The notes under the pieces were generated by a model. That model did not search any database. It saw only the letters and a list, made by a program, of their open reading frames with translations, and was not told where the DNA came from. The translations under genes and the position numbers were made by a program. From Bradyrhizobium japonicum USDA 6 (GTDB lineage Bacteria > Pseudomonadota > Alphaproteobacteria > Rhizobiales > Xanthobacteraceae): 64,000 nt of DNA. The stretch lies in contig NC_017249.1 of assembly GCF_000284375.1 (NCBI RefSeq), positions 2,334,001 to 2,398,000 of the forward strand, given 5' to 3'. Shown here one piece after another: positions 52,475 through 60,428 of the stretch; position 1 is the stretch's first letter, and every line of letters starts with the position of its first letter.

Positions 52475-53929
52475 ATGGCGGATTACGACCTTGCGATCAT
52501 CGGCGGCGGCCTGAACGGTGTCAGCCTCGCCCGCGATGCGGCCGGCCGCGGCCTGCGGGTCATTCTGCTGGAGCAGGGCGATCTCGGCGGCGCGGCGTCA
52601 TCCGCGACGCCGCGGCTGATCCATGGCGATCTGTCGGTGCTGGAACGCCGCGGTTTTTGGCGGGTGCACCGGGCTTTGGCCGAGCGCCGGACCTGGCTTG
52701 CCATCGCGCCGCATCTGGTCCGGCCGATGCGCTTCGTGATCCCGGCCCATTCCGAGGAGCGTCCACCCTGGCTGCTGCGCGCCGGCTTGTACCTCTATGA
52801 CAGCCTCACCGGTCGGAGCGGCCTGCCCGCCGCGACGACCCTCGACATCACGCATCATCCGGTTGGCAACGCGCTGAAGCGTCCATTCGGCACGGCTTTC
52901 GAATATTCGGACTGCGTCGTCGATGATTCCCGCCTCGTGGTGCTGACGGCGCTGGATGCCGCCGAGCGCGGCGCTGCGGTCCGGACCGGGGCGCGCTGTG
53001 TCCGCGCCGATCGAACCGACACATGGCGCCTCGCGGTGGTCGATCGTGGCCATCGCCGCGCGATCACGGCCCGGGCGCTGGCCAATGCCACCGGCGGCTG
53101 GACGTCGATCGTCGCAGAGACCGTGCTGCGCCAGCCGCAGCCCGCCATGGCGGCCATGCAGATGAGCCAGATCATCGTGCCACGGCTGTTCGAGTCCGAT
53201 AACGTCTACGTCTTCCAGAACAGCGATGGGCGGCTGATCTTCGCGAGCCCCTTTGAACGCGATTTCACGCTGATCGGCACCGTCACTCGTGACTTCACCG
53301 GTGATCCCGCGATCGTGGCGATGCCTGGGGCCGACGTCAGCTATCTCTGCGAGGCCGCCAGCCGCTATTTCCGCGAGCGCGTCGCGCCCACCGACGTGGT
53401 GCGCGCGGTCTCCGGCGTCAACCTGACGCTAGCGTCCGTGCGGCGGCGTGACGGGACGACGCTGTTCCACGCGCGCCGGCGCAAAGCGCCGCTGATCACG
53501 ATGTTCGGCGGCGACGTCACCACCTCGCGCCTGCGCGCCGAGCGGGCGGTGACGAAGCTGACGCCGTTCTATCCGATGTCGCCGCCCTGGACGGCCGGCG
53601 CCGCGCTGCCCGGCGGAGACTTTGCCTGGGATCGTTTCGACACCGAGGTCGCCCGCGACCGCTGGCGCTTTCTGTCGGAGCCGCAGGCCCAGCGTCTGGT
53701 TGCGGCCTACGGCTCACGCTTGCCGGCGGTGCTCGGCGAGGCGAAGACCCGCGACGAACTCGGCCCCGCCTTCGGCCCCGAACTGACCGGCGCCGAAGTG
53801 CGCTATCTGATGACCCGGGAATGGGCCCGCTTTCCCGAGGATATTCTGTGGCGGCGTTCCAAGCTCGGCCTGACGATGCCCGCGGCGGACCGTGACGCGC
53901 TGGCCGTGTTCATGGCGAATGTGATGTGA
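52475..53929 (+). CDS. glpD: Glycerol-3-phosphate dehydrogenase-like flavoenzyme
   Basis: The 484-residue protein has the FAD motif LAIIGGGLNGVSLARDAAGR and ATPRLIHGDLSVLERRGF, typical of GlpD. The substrate region AVSGVNLTLASVRRRDGTTL, then FGGDVTTSRLRAERAVTKL, and a C-terminal helical domain (YLMTREWARFPEDILWRRSK) complete it. It oxidises sn-glycerol-3-phosphate to dihydroxyacetone phosphate at the membrane and passes electrons to quinone. No glycerol kinase or glpF is adjacent. The potG gene follows after about 75 bp. Confidence 0.92.
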   Translation: MADYDLAIIGGGLNGVSLARDAAGRGLRVILLEQGDLGGAASSATPRLIHGDLSVLERRGFWRVHRALAERRTWLAIAPHLVRPMRFVIPAHSEERPPWLLRAGLYLYDSLTGRSGLPAATTLDITHHPVGNALKRPFGTAFEYSDCVVDDSRLVVLTALDAAERGAAVRTGARCVRADRTDTWRLAVVDRGHRRAITARALANATGGWTSIVAETVLRQPQPAMAAMQMSQIIVPRLFESDNVYVFQNSDGRLIFASPFERDFTLIGTVTRDFTGDPAIVAMPGADVSYLCEAASRYFRERVAPTDVVRAVSGVNLTLASVRRRDGTTLFHARRRKAPLITMFGGDVTTSRLRAERAVTKLTPFYPMSPPWTAGAALPGGDFAWDRFDTEVARDRWRFLSEPQAQRLVAAYGSRLPAVLGEAKTRDELGPAFGPELTGAEVRYLMTREWARFPEDILWRRSKLGLTMPAADRDALAVFMANVM

Positions 53930-54004
53930 ACGACGCGCCCCGAACCGGTTGAGCTAGGAACGATCGGCCGCTAGCGTGCGGCGGAATCGGGGTTGGCAGG
54001 GACC

Positions 54005-55177
54005 ATGACGGACGAATTGCCCAGAACAGACGCCGCGGCCAATGCGGCTGGCGGAGATGCGCTTCCTGCGGCGGGGCAGCCGCTGCTGCGCATCGAGGGC
54101 GTCGCCAAGACGTTCGGGACGTTCCGGGCCGTCGACGGCGTGTCGCTCGACATCAAGGCCGGCGAGTTCTTTGCGCTGCTCGGGCCGAGCGGCTGCGGCA
54201 AGACCACGCTGCTGCGCATGCTCGCCGGGTTCGAGGCGCCGGACGAGGGGCGCATCCTGCTCGGCGGCCGGGACATCGCGCAGGCGCTGCCGCACGAGCG
54301 GCCGATCAACATGATGTTCCAGAACTACGCGCTGTTTCCGCATCTCTCCGTGCGCGACAACATCGCCTTCGGCCTGAAGCGGGCCGGCATGGCGCGCGCC
54401 GACATCGCCACGCGCGTGGCGGAAATGGTTGCGCTGGTGAAGCTCGAGGGGCTGGAGAAGCGAAAGCCCGACCAGCTCTCCGGCGGTCAGCGCCAGCGTG
54501 TGGCGCTGGCGCGTGCATTGGCGCGCCGGCCGCAGCTTCTCCTGCTCGACGAGCCCCTCGCGGCGCTCGACAAGAAGCTGCGCGAGAGCACGCAGGGCGA
54601 GCTGATGGAGCTGCAGCGCCGGCTCGGCATGACCTTCATCATCGTCACCCACGACCAGGAGGAGGCCATGACCATGGCCAGCCGGATCGGCGTGATGAAG
54701 GCTGGGAAGCTCGCCCAGGTCGCGAGCCCCCGCGAGCTCTATGAAGCGCCGCGCTCGCGCTGGATCGCGGAGTTCGTCGGCGACATCAATCTGTTCGACG
54801 GCGAGTCCAAATTGCGCGACGGCCATCGTCTGATCATCGGCACGCGTGATGCGGGTGCGCTGGTGGTGGCCGAGCCGCGCGAAGGCGTCGGCGCGGGAAA
54901 ACTGTCGGTCGCGATCCGCCCCGAGAAGGTCAAGCTGTCGCGCCGCGGCCCGGTCAGCGAGGCCGGTCGTGAGACGGCGATCAACAGCCTGGACGGCGTG
55001 GTCACCGACATCTGCTATCTCGGCGGCACCACCACCTACAAGGTGAAGCTCGATGCCGGCGGAATCCTGCAGGCGTCGGTCCCCAACAGCGCGCGCCTCG
55101 ACGTCGACGCCTACAGCCTGAACCAGCATGTCGTCGCCTGGTTCACGCCCGACGACTGCGTGGTGCTGCAATCATGA
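54005..55177 (+). CDS. potG: Polyamine-type ABC transporter ATP-binding protein PotG
   Basis: The 390-residue ATPase has Walker A GPSGCGKTT, the signature LSGGQRQRVALARAL, and Walker B LLLDEPLAAL, followed by a C-terminal TOBE domain (LSVAIRPEKVKLSRRG). It powers uptake of putrescine/spermidine or a similar cation. ATG 54005 is chosen; a TTG at 53993 in frame is possible. It overlaps potH by 4 bp (ATGA). No PotF/PotD binding protein gene is present on either side. Confidence 0.92.
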   Translation: MTDELPRTDAAANAAGGDALPAAGQPLLRIEGVAKTFGTFRAVDGVSLDIKAGEFFALLGPSGCGKTTLLRMLAGFEAPDEGRILLGGRDIAQALPHERPINMMFQNYALFPHLSVRDNIAFGLKRAGMARADIATRVAEMVALVKLEGLEKRKPDQLSGGQRQRVALARALARRPQLLLLDEPLAALDKKLRESTQGELMELQRRLGMTFIIVTHDQEEAMTMASRIGVMKAGKLAQVASPRELYEAPRSRWIAEFVGDINLFDGESKLRDGHRLIIGTRDAGALVVAEPREGVGAGKLSVAIRPEKVKLSRRGPVSEAGRETAINSLDGVVTDICYLGGTTTYKVKLDAGGILQASVPNSARLDVDAYSLNQHVVAWFTPDDCVVLQS

Positions 55178-56088
55178 GCTCGCGCCGCATCTTCGCAAGA
55201 CCCGCGCGCTTTGCCGCGATCGCGCCCTATGTCTGGATGCTGCTGTTCTTCCTGGTGCCGTTCGGCTTCGTGCTCAAGATCAGCCTGTCGCAGACGGCGA
55301 TCGCGCAGCCGCCCTACGAGCCGGTGTTCGACCTGATGGCGGGATGGGAGACGCTCAAGGCGGCGTTCGCCGCGCTGTCGATCGACAATTTCAAGCTGCT
55401 CGCCTCAGACGACATCTACGTGTTCGCCTATGTGCGCAGCCTCACCGTCGCCGTGACCGCGACTGCGCTGTTGCTCGTGATCGGCTATCCCATCGCCTAT
55501 GGCATGGCGCGGTTGCCGAAGCGCTGGCAGGCGGTGGCGATGGTGCTGGTGATCGTGCCGTTCTGGACCTCGTTCCTGATCCGCATCTACGCCTGGATCA
55601 ACATCCTCCAGCACGACGGCCTGCTGAACCAGATCCTGCTCGCGCTGCATCTGGTCAGCCAGCCCGTGGTGTGGCTCTCGACCGACAGTGCGATGTATAT
55701 CGGCATCGTCTATTCCTATCTGCCGTTCATGATCCTGCCGCTCTACGCCACGCTCGCGAAAATGGAGCCGGTGCTGGAGGAGGCGGCCTCTGATCTCGGC
55801 GCGCCGCCCTGGCAGGTGTTCTGGCTCGTGACCTTTCCGCTGTCGCTGCCCGGCGTCGGGGCGGGCGTGCTGCTGTGCTTCATCCCCATCGTGGGCGAGT
55901 TCGTGATCCCGGACCTTCTGGCCGGCTCCAATTCGCTGATGATCGGCCAGACCCTGTGGCTCGAATTCTTCACCAACAAGGACTGGCCGGTGGCCTCCGC
56001 GGCGGCGATCGTGCTGCTGGTGGTGCTGCTGGTGCCGCTGCTGCTGTACGAGCGGCTGCAGAAGCGGCAGCTCGAACAGGGGCGCTGA
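55174..56088 (+). CDS. potH: Polyamine-type ABC transporter permease PotH
   Basis: The 304-residue permease has six membrane helices and the cytoplasmic EAA loop LEEAASDLGAPPWQVFWLVT that contacts PotG. The N-terminal APYVWMLLFFLVPFGFVLKI helix and the late FIPIVGEFVIPDLLAG segment fit PotB/PotH. It is translationally coupled to potG and ends 4 bp before potI. Confidence 0.92.
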   Translation: MSSRRIFARPARFAAIAPYVWMLLFFLVPFGFVLKISLSQTAIAQPPYEPVFDLMAGWETLKAAFAALSIDNFKLLASDDIYVFAYVRSLTVAVTATALLLVIGYPIAYGMARLPKRWQAVAMVLVIVPFWTSFLIRIYAWINILQHDGLLNQILLALHLVSQPVVWLSTDSAMYIGIVYSYLPFMILPLYATLAKMEPVLEEAASDLGAPPWQVFWLVTFPLSLPGVGAGVLLCFIPIVGEFVIPDLLAGSNSLMIGQTLWLEFFTNKDWPVASAAAIVLLVVLLVPLLLYERLQKRQLEQGR

Positions 56089-56092
56089 AGCA

Positions 56093-56905
56093 ATGCGCAA
56101 GGTCTCCCGCCTGTCCCGCTTCAACATCGCCTCGCTCGCATTGGGTCTGGCATTCCTCTATCTGCCGATCCTCATCCTCGTCATCTACTCCTTCAATGCC
56201 TCGCGGCTGGTGACGGTGTGGGGCGGCTGGTCGCTGCGCTGGTACCGCGAGTTCTTCAACGACCGCGCCATGATCGAGGCGGCCTGGATGAGCCTGCGGG
56301 TCGCGGTCTCCTCCGCGACCATCGCCACGCTGCTCGGCACGCTCGCAGCCGTTACGCTGTCGCGCGGCGAGCGGTTTCGCGGCCGCACGCTGTTCTCGGG
56401 CATGCTCTACGCGCCGCTGGTGATGCCGGAGGTGATCACCGGATTGTCGCTACTGCTGCTGTTCGTCGCGCTCAACGCCGAGCGCGGCTTCTGGACGGTG
56501 ACGATCGCGCATACCACGCTGACGATGTGCTTCGTCGCGGTGGTCGTGCAGTCCCGCCTCGGCTCGCTCGACCGTTCGCTGGAGGAGGCGGCGATGGACC
56601 TCGGCTGCAACCCGGTTCGCGCGTTCGTCGCCGTGACGCTGCCGCTGATCGCGCCCGCGATCGTGGCGGGCTGGATGCTGGCCTTCACGCTGTCGCTCGA
56701 CGATCTCGTGATCGCGAGTTTCACCACCGGCCCCGGCTCGGCGACGCTGCCGATCCGGATCTACTCGGAGGTGCGGCTTGGCGTGAAGCCCGAGATCAAC
56801 GCGATCTGCACGCTGGTGATCGCCCTGATCGCGGTGGTCATCGTCATCGCCTCGCTTGCCTCGAAACTCTCGAGCTCGCAGGGCGAGAGCGCGGCGCCGC
56901 TGTAG
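56093..56905 (+). CDS. potI: Polyamine-type ABC transporter permease PotI
   Basis: The 270-residue permease has six membrane helices and the EAA loop LEEAAMDLGCNPVRAFVAVT. FLYLPILILVIYSFNASRLV at the N-terminus and LSLDDLVIASFTTGPGSATL towards the end are typical of PotC/PotI. It is the last gene of potGHI, before a 30-bp palindromic repeat and a convergent ABC operon. Confidence 0.92.
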   Translation: MRKVSRLSRFNIASLALGLAFLYLPILILVIYSFNASRLVTVWGGWSLRWYREFFNDRAMIEAAWMSLRVAVSSATIATLLGTLAAVTLSRGERFRGRTLFSGMLYAPLVMPEVITGLSLLLLFVALNAERGFWTVTIAHTTLTMCFVAVVVQSRLGSLDRSLEEAAMDLGCNPVRAFVAVTLPLIAPAIVAGWMLAFTLSLDDLVIASFTTGPGSATLPIRIYSEVRLGVKPEINAICTLVIALIAVVIVIASLASKLSSSQGESAAPL

Positions 56906-56913
56906 GCTCGGCT

Positions 56914-56991
56914 GTCATTGCGAGCGCAGCGAAGCAATCCAGACTGCCGCCGCGGAGAGATTCTGGATTGCTTCGCTACGCTCGCAATGAC
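56914..56991. repeat. 30-bp palindromic repeat, copy 2 (18-nt loop)
   Basis: Arms at 56914-56943 and 56962-56991 pair with a single mismatch (CGCTACGC against CGCTGCGC), separated by an 18-nt loop, the same geometry as 6733-6810. It begins 8 bp after the potI stop and ends 9 bp before the stop of the convergent permease gene, so it fills the convergent intergenic gap. Confidence 0.9.
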
Positions 56992-57000
56992 GAGAAGTCC

Positions 57001-57867
57001 CTAGGACTTCACCGCGCCTGCCGTAAGCCCGCCCACCATGTAGCGGCGGAAGGCGTAGTAGACCGCGGCCGGCGGCAGCGCGTAAATGAAGCCGGTGGTC
57101 ATCAACAGCTCCCACGGCGAATCGTCGGCAGCGAGGAAGTTGCCGAGCGCGACGGGGAGGGTGATCTCGCGGTCGTTGGACAGTAGCAGGAACGCGTAGA
57201 GATATTCGTTCCAGGCGAGCAGCACCGCATAGGTGCCGATCGCGACCAGCGAGGGCATCATCAGCGGCAGGTAGACCAGGCGGAAGATCTGGAGCGTCGT
57301 CGCGCCGTCCATCACCGCGGCTTCGTCCAGCTCGACCGGCAGCTTATCGGAGGCCTGCTTGAGCACCCAGATCGCGTAGGGGCTGGCGATCGTCACCATG
57401 GCCAGGATCAGCGACCAGTGATTGTTGAGCAGGCCGTAATTGCCCATGGTGCGGTACATCGGCACGGCGAGGAACGCGGCCGGAATAAAATAGGTGAAGA
57501 GCGCGAGGTTCAACACGCCGCGTCCGCCCGGCACCTTCAGCCGCGAGATCGAGAACGCAGCCGCGGTCGCAATGAACAGCGTCAGCACGCCGACGGAGAC
57601 CGCGATCACCGTCGAGTTCCAGAACTGGATGTAGAAGTCGCGCAGGAAGTAGTGCTGCTGCTTGAACACGATCTCGAAGTTGTGGAGCGTCGGATGATCC
57701 GGCCACAGCTTGCCCGAGAACGCGTCCTCCTTCGGGGAGATCGCGAACAGGAACATGTGGTAGATCGGAATCATCGTCCACAGAAAGACGGGAATTCCGA
57801 TCAGCAGCAGCCGCGCTTCGGTCGCGACGTCGCGCCAGGAAAATTCGCTTACGCCGGGAAGCTTCAT
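57001..57867 (-). CDS. Carbohydrate/polyol ABC transporter permease (MalG/UgpE type)
   Basis: The 288-residue permease has six membrane helices and the EAA loop LPVELDEAAVMDGATTLQIF. FLAVPMYRTMGNYGLLNNHW and LLAWNEYLYAFLLLSNDREI are characteristic of the CUT1 sugar/polyol class. It overlaps the upstream permease gene by 4 bp. It is the last gene of the operon; no ATPase gene follows, because the strand changes at the palindrome. Confidence 0.92.
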   Translation of the reverse strand: MKLPGVSEFSWRDVATEARLLLIGIPVFLWTMIPIYHMFLFAISPKEDAFSGKLWPDHPTLHNFEIVFKQQHYFLRDFYIQFWNSTVIAVSVGVLTLFIATAAAFSISRLKVPGGRGVLNLALFTYFIPAAFLAVPMYRTMGNYGLLNNHWSLILAMVTIASPYAIWVLKQASDKLPVELDEAAVMDGATTLQIFRLVYLPLMMPSLVAIGTYAVLLAWNEYLYAFLLLSNDREITLPVALGNFLAADDSPWELLMTTGFIYALPPAAVYYAFRRYMVGGLTAGAVKS

Positions 57868-58736
57868 CGCGACAACCGTTTCATCATAAAGTACACGAGC
57901 GGCAGGACGAACGGCATCGCGCAGACGATGGAGGCCATCGCGAGCGAGAGCTGGTCGAGCCGGAGATAGCGGATACCCAGCGTCGACAGCACGTGCGTGA
58001 GGTCAGCCGGGCCACCGCCGGTGAGCAGATAGACGCTGTTGAAATCGCCGAGCGTCCAGATCATCGAGAGCAGCGTGCAGGTGACGTAGAGCGTCTGCAT
58101 CGACGGCCAGGTGATGTAGCGGAATTTCTGCCACCAGCTCGCGCCATCGACCTCGGCGGCCTCGAACAGATCGTGCGCGATCGCAAGACGTCCGGTGATC
58201 AGGATCAGCGTCCAGAACGGCAGTGACTTCCAGATGTGAACGCCGATCGCCATGCTCAGCGCCACGGTCGGGTCGTTCAGCCAGTTCGGGCCGTCATCGC
58301 CGGTGAAGGAGAAGATGAGGTGGTTGATCACGCCCCATTCGGGATTGAGCATGAAGCGCACCGACAGGATGGTCGGGATCGACGGCACCGCCCAGGGCAG
58401 GATGAAGATCACCGAGAGCCATTTGATCCAGGTGCGTTGCTGCGCGAAGAAGCCGGACAGGAACAGCGCGATCAGCATCTTGATGTTGATGCCGATGACC
58501 AGGAAGATCAGCGTGTTGATCGCAGCGCGCGCGAAGATCGGATCGTGATACAGCGCGACATAATTCGACGGCGCCCGCGCCAGCCACAACCCGTAGCAGA
58601 CGGGATAGACGACGAAGGCGAGGAAGACGAGCAGATAGGGCGCGAGCAGCACGATGCCCCAGACCTGCGCCGGGGTCAGCCGCGACGACAGGGGCGGAGC
58701 GGGCATCGACTGATCGCCAGAGAGCGTAATCGACAT
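57864..58736 (-). CDS. Carbohydrate/polyol ABC transporter permease (MalF/UgpA type)
   Basis: The 290-residue permease has six membrane helices and the EAA loop LFEAAEVDGASWWQKFRYIT. LLAPYLLVFLAFVVYPVCYG and TLGDFNSVYLLTGGGPADLT mark the CUT1 class. It lies 98 bp downstream of the binding-protein gene across two hairpins and is coupled to the next permease gene by a 4-bp overlap. Confidence 0.92.
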   Translation of the reverse strand: MSITLSGDQSMPAPPLSSRLTPAQVWGIVLLAPYLLVFLAFVVYPVCYGLWLARAPSNYVALYHDPIFARAAINTLIFLVIGINIKMLIALFLSGFFAQQRTWIKWLSVIFILPWAVPSIPTILSVRFMLNPEWGVINHLIFSFTGDDGPNWLNDPTVALSMAIGVHIWKSLPFWTLILITGRLAIAHDLFEAAEVDGASWWQKFRYITWPSMQTLYVTCTLLSMIWTLGDFNSVYLLTGGGPADLTHVLSTLGIRYLRLDQLSLAMASIVCAMPFVLPLVYFMMKRLSR

Positions 58737-58761
58737 TCTTCAGGACTCTTTGAAAGGACTT

Positions 58762-58822
58762 CCGGCCGCACTGAGGCGGCCGGTATTAGCGTTTCGCCTC
58801 TCCCCGCGCCAGCGGGGAGAGG
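58762..58822 (-). promoter_or_regulatory. Tandem hairpins between the binding-protein and permease genes
   Basis: One stem of 11 bp (CCTCTCCCCGC with GCGGGGAGAGG, 58797-58822) and one of 8 bp (CCGGCCGC with GCGGCCGG, 58762-58783) lie between the binding-protein stop and the permease start. Neither has a long T-tract. Such hairpins commonly protect the binding-protein mRNA and reduce read-through into the permease genes. Confidence 0.55.
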
Positions 58823-58834
58823 AAGAAAGAAAAC

Positions 58835-60220
58835 TTAGCCTGCAACCTGCTTGATGCGGGCGATCAGCTCGTCGACGGCCTTGTCGACCGGGACCTTTTC
58901 GCTGACGACCCGGTTCATCGCCTTGGCCCAGACGTTCTCGTTGTTGAGGATCGTGAACTTCCAGTTCTTGGTGAAGTCGAACGCGGCGGTGCCGCCGGTG
59001 AACTGGGCATAGACCGCCTTGCGATGCTTGTCGGCCTGCCAGAACGGGCTGGCCTGGCTTTCCTTCGTCACCGGGAACCAGCGGCCGAGCGCGCCCTCGA
59101 TATAGGGGCGAACATTCTCTTCCTGGAGCAGGAAGCTGATGAACTGCTTGGCCTCGGCCTTGTTCTTGGCCGCGGTGAACACCAGCCCGGTCTTGACGTC
59201 GGAGCGGTAGCGGATGGTCGAACCGTCGGGCGCCTTCGGGAAGGACGCCGTCACGATGTCCTGCTCATAGGCCTTCTTGCCGGCGTCGCGCTGCTCCTGC
59301 GTGAGCGCCTGGTTCTGCGAGTCCTCGAACCACTTCGCCGCGATCGAGATCGTGAAGTTGTGGGTCATCACGATGGTCTTGTTGTGGAAGGCGACGTTGT
59401 TGTCGGGGTCCTTCCAGGTTGTGGAAGAGGGCGGCGTGCAGCCCTTGATATAGGTGTCGGTGTAATCCTTCAGCGCGCCGATCAGGTTCTCGCGCACCTT
59501 GGGATCGTCGACCAGGAGCTTGCCGTCGTCGTCGACCAGCTTGACGTGGTAGGCGTCCATGAAGGTGTAGAACGACTGGAAGGCGTCGGTGGATTCAACG
59601 CCCATCGGCTGGCCGACGCCGTAGATGCGCTGGCCGGTGGCTTTACGGATCCCCGGCTGCACCTTGTCGCACCAGAACGTCCAGTAGCCCGCCCAGTCGG
59701 TCGGGATGTCGCTCAGCTTGAAGCCGGCCTTCTCCAGCATGTCGTTCCAGATCTCGACATGCATGCTCTGCTGCTTCAGCGGGAAGCCGTAATAGGCCTT
59801 CTTCTTGGTGACGTCGTTATAGAGGATCGACGCGTCCAGCGTGTTCTGCACGAACCGATCCTTGATCGGCTCCATGACGTCCGTGAGGTCCTCGAGCTTG
59901 CCCTCATAGGCCCATTTGCCCTGCGCCTGCACGTCGTAGGAATCGGAATAGGCGACATCGGGCACGGTGCCGGCATCGAGCGCGGCCACCGTCTTCGGAA
60001 TCATGTCCTGGATCGCGTACTGCGACAATTCGACCTTGATGCCGGTCTTGGCTTCGAACTTCTTGATCGTCTCGATCAGCGCGTCGTCTTCGGACCGATA
60101 GAAGCCCTTGCCCCACCAGACCGTGATCGTCTTCTGCTGCGCAAAGGCGGGTGCAGTGGCCGCAAAAAGCCCAACCGCAGCGACCGCCAATGAAACTGCG
60201 CCAATAACCTTGGATCTCAC
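58835..60220 (-). CDS. Extracellular solute-binding protein, sugar/polyol ABC transporter
   Basis: The 461-residue periplasmic protein has a signal peptide (ending AFAQQ, about residue 27) and the type I SBP_bac_1 fold (TITVWWGKGFYRSEDDALIE, KFEAKTGIKVELSQYAI, PDVAYSDSYDVQAQGKW). It is the binding component of the two permeases downstream. GTG 60220 is chosen as start because the GAGGGAG site lies 8 bp upstream and the signal peptide begins there; a TTG at 60235 is the alternative. The ligand is unknown, probably a sugar or polyol. Confidence 0.92.
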   Translation of the reverse strand: MRSKVIGAVSLAVAAVGLFAATAPAFAQQKTITVWWGKGFYRSEDDALIETIKKFEAKTGIKVELSQYAIQDMIPKTVAALDAGTVPDVAYSDSYDVQAQGKWAYEGKLEDLTDVMEPIKDRFVQNTLDASILYNDVTKKKAYYGFPLKQQSMHVEIWNDMLEKAGFKLSDIPTDWAGYWTFWCDKVQPGIRKATGQRIYGVGQPMGVESTDAFQSFYTFMDAYHVKLVDDDGKLLVDDPKVRENLIGALKDYTDTYIKGCTPPSSTTWKDPDNNVAFHNKTIVMTHNFTISIAAKWFEDSQNQALTQEQRDAGKKAYEQDIVTASFPKAPDGSTIRYRSDVKTGLVFTAAKNKAEAKQFISFLLQEENVRPYIEGALGRWFPVTKESQASPFWQADKHRKAVYAQFTGGTAAFDFTKNWKFTILNNENVWAKAMNRVVSEKVPVDKAVDELIARIKQVAG

Positions 60221-60428
60221 GTTTTTCTCCCTCAAACGGCCGGTGTTTTTAACCGGTCGTATAAAACACTAGCGCATGGCCGTCAGCCGATCTAGCGGCA
60301 TCTTGTCAGACATAGGTCGTGGGGTGTCGGGCCGGCGGAGATGCTTAATCCGCGCATCGATCCAATCGCCGCATCAATTCGGCCGGATCAATTCGCGATG
60401 GTCCGGCAGCGCCGGACGATCGCCGTCC

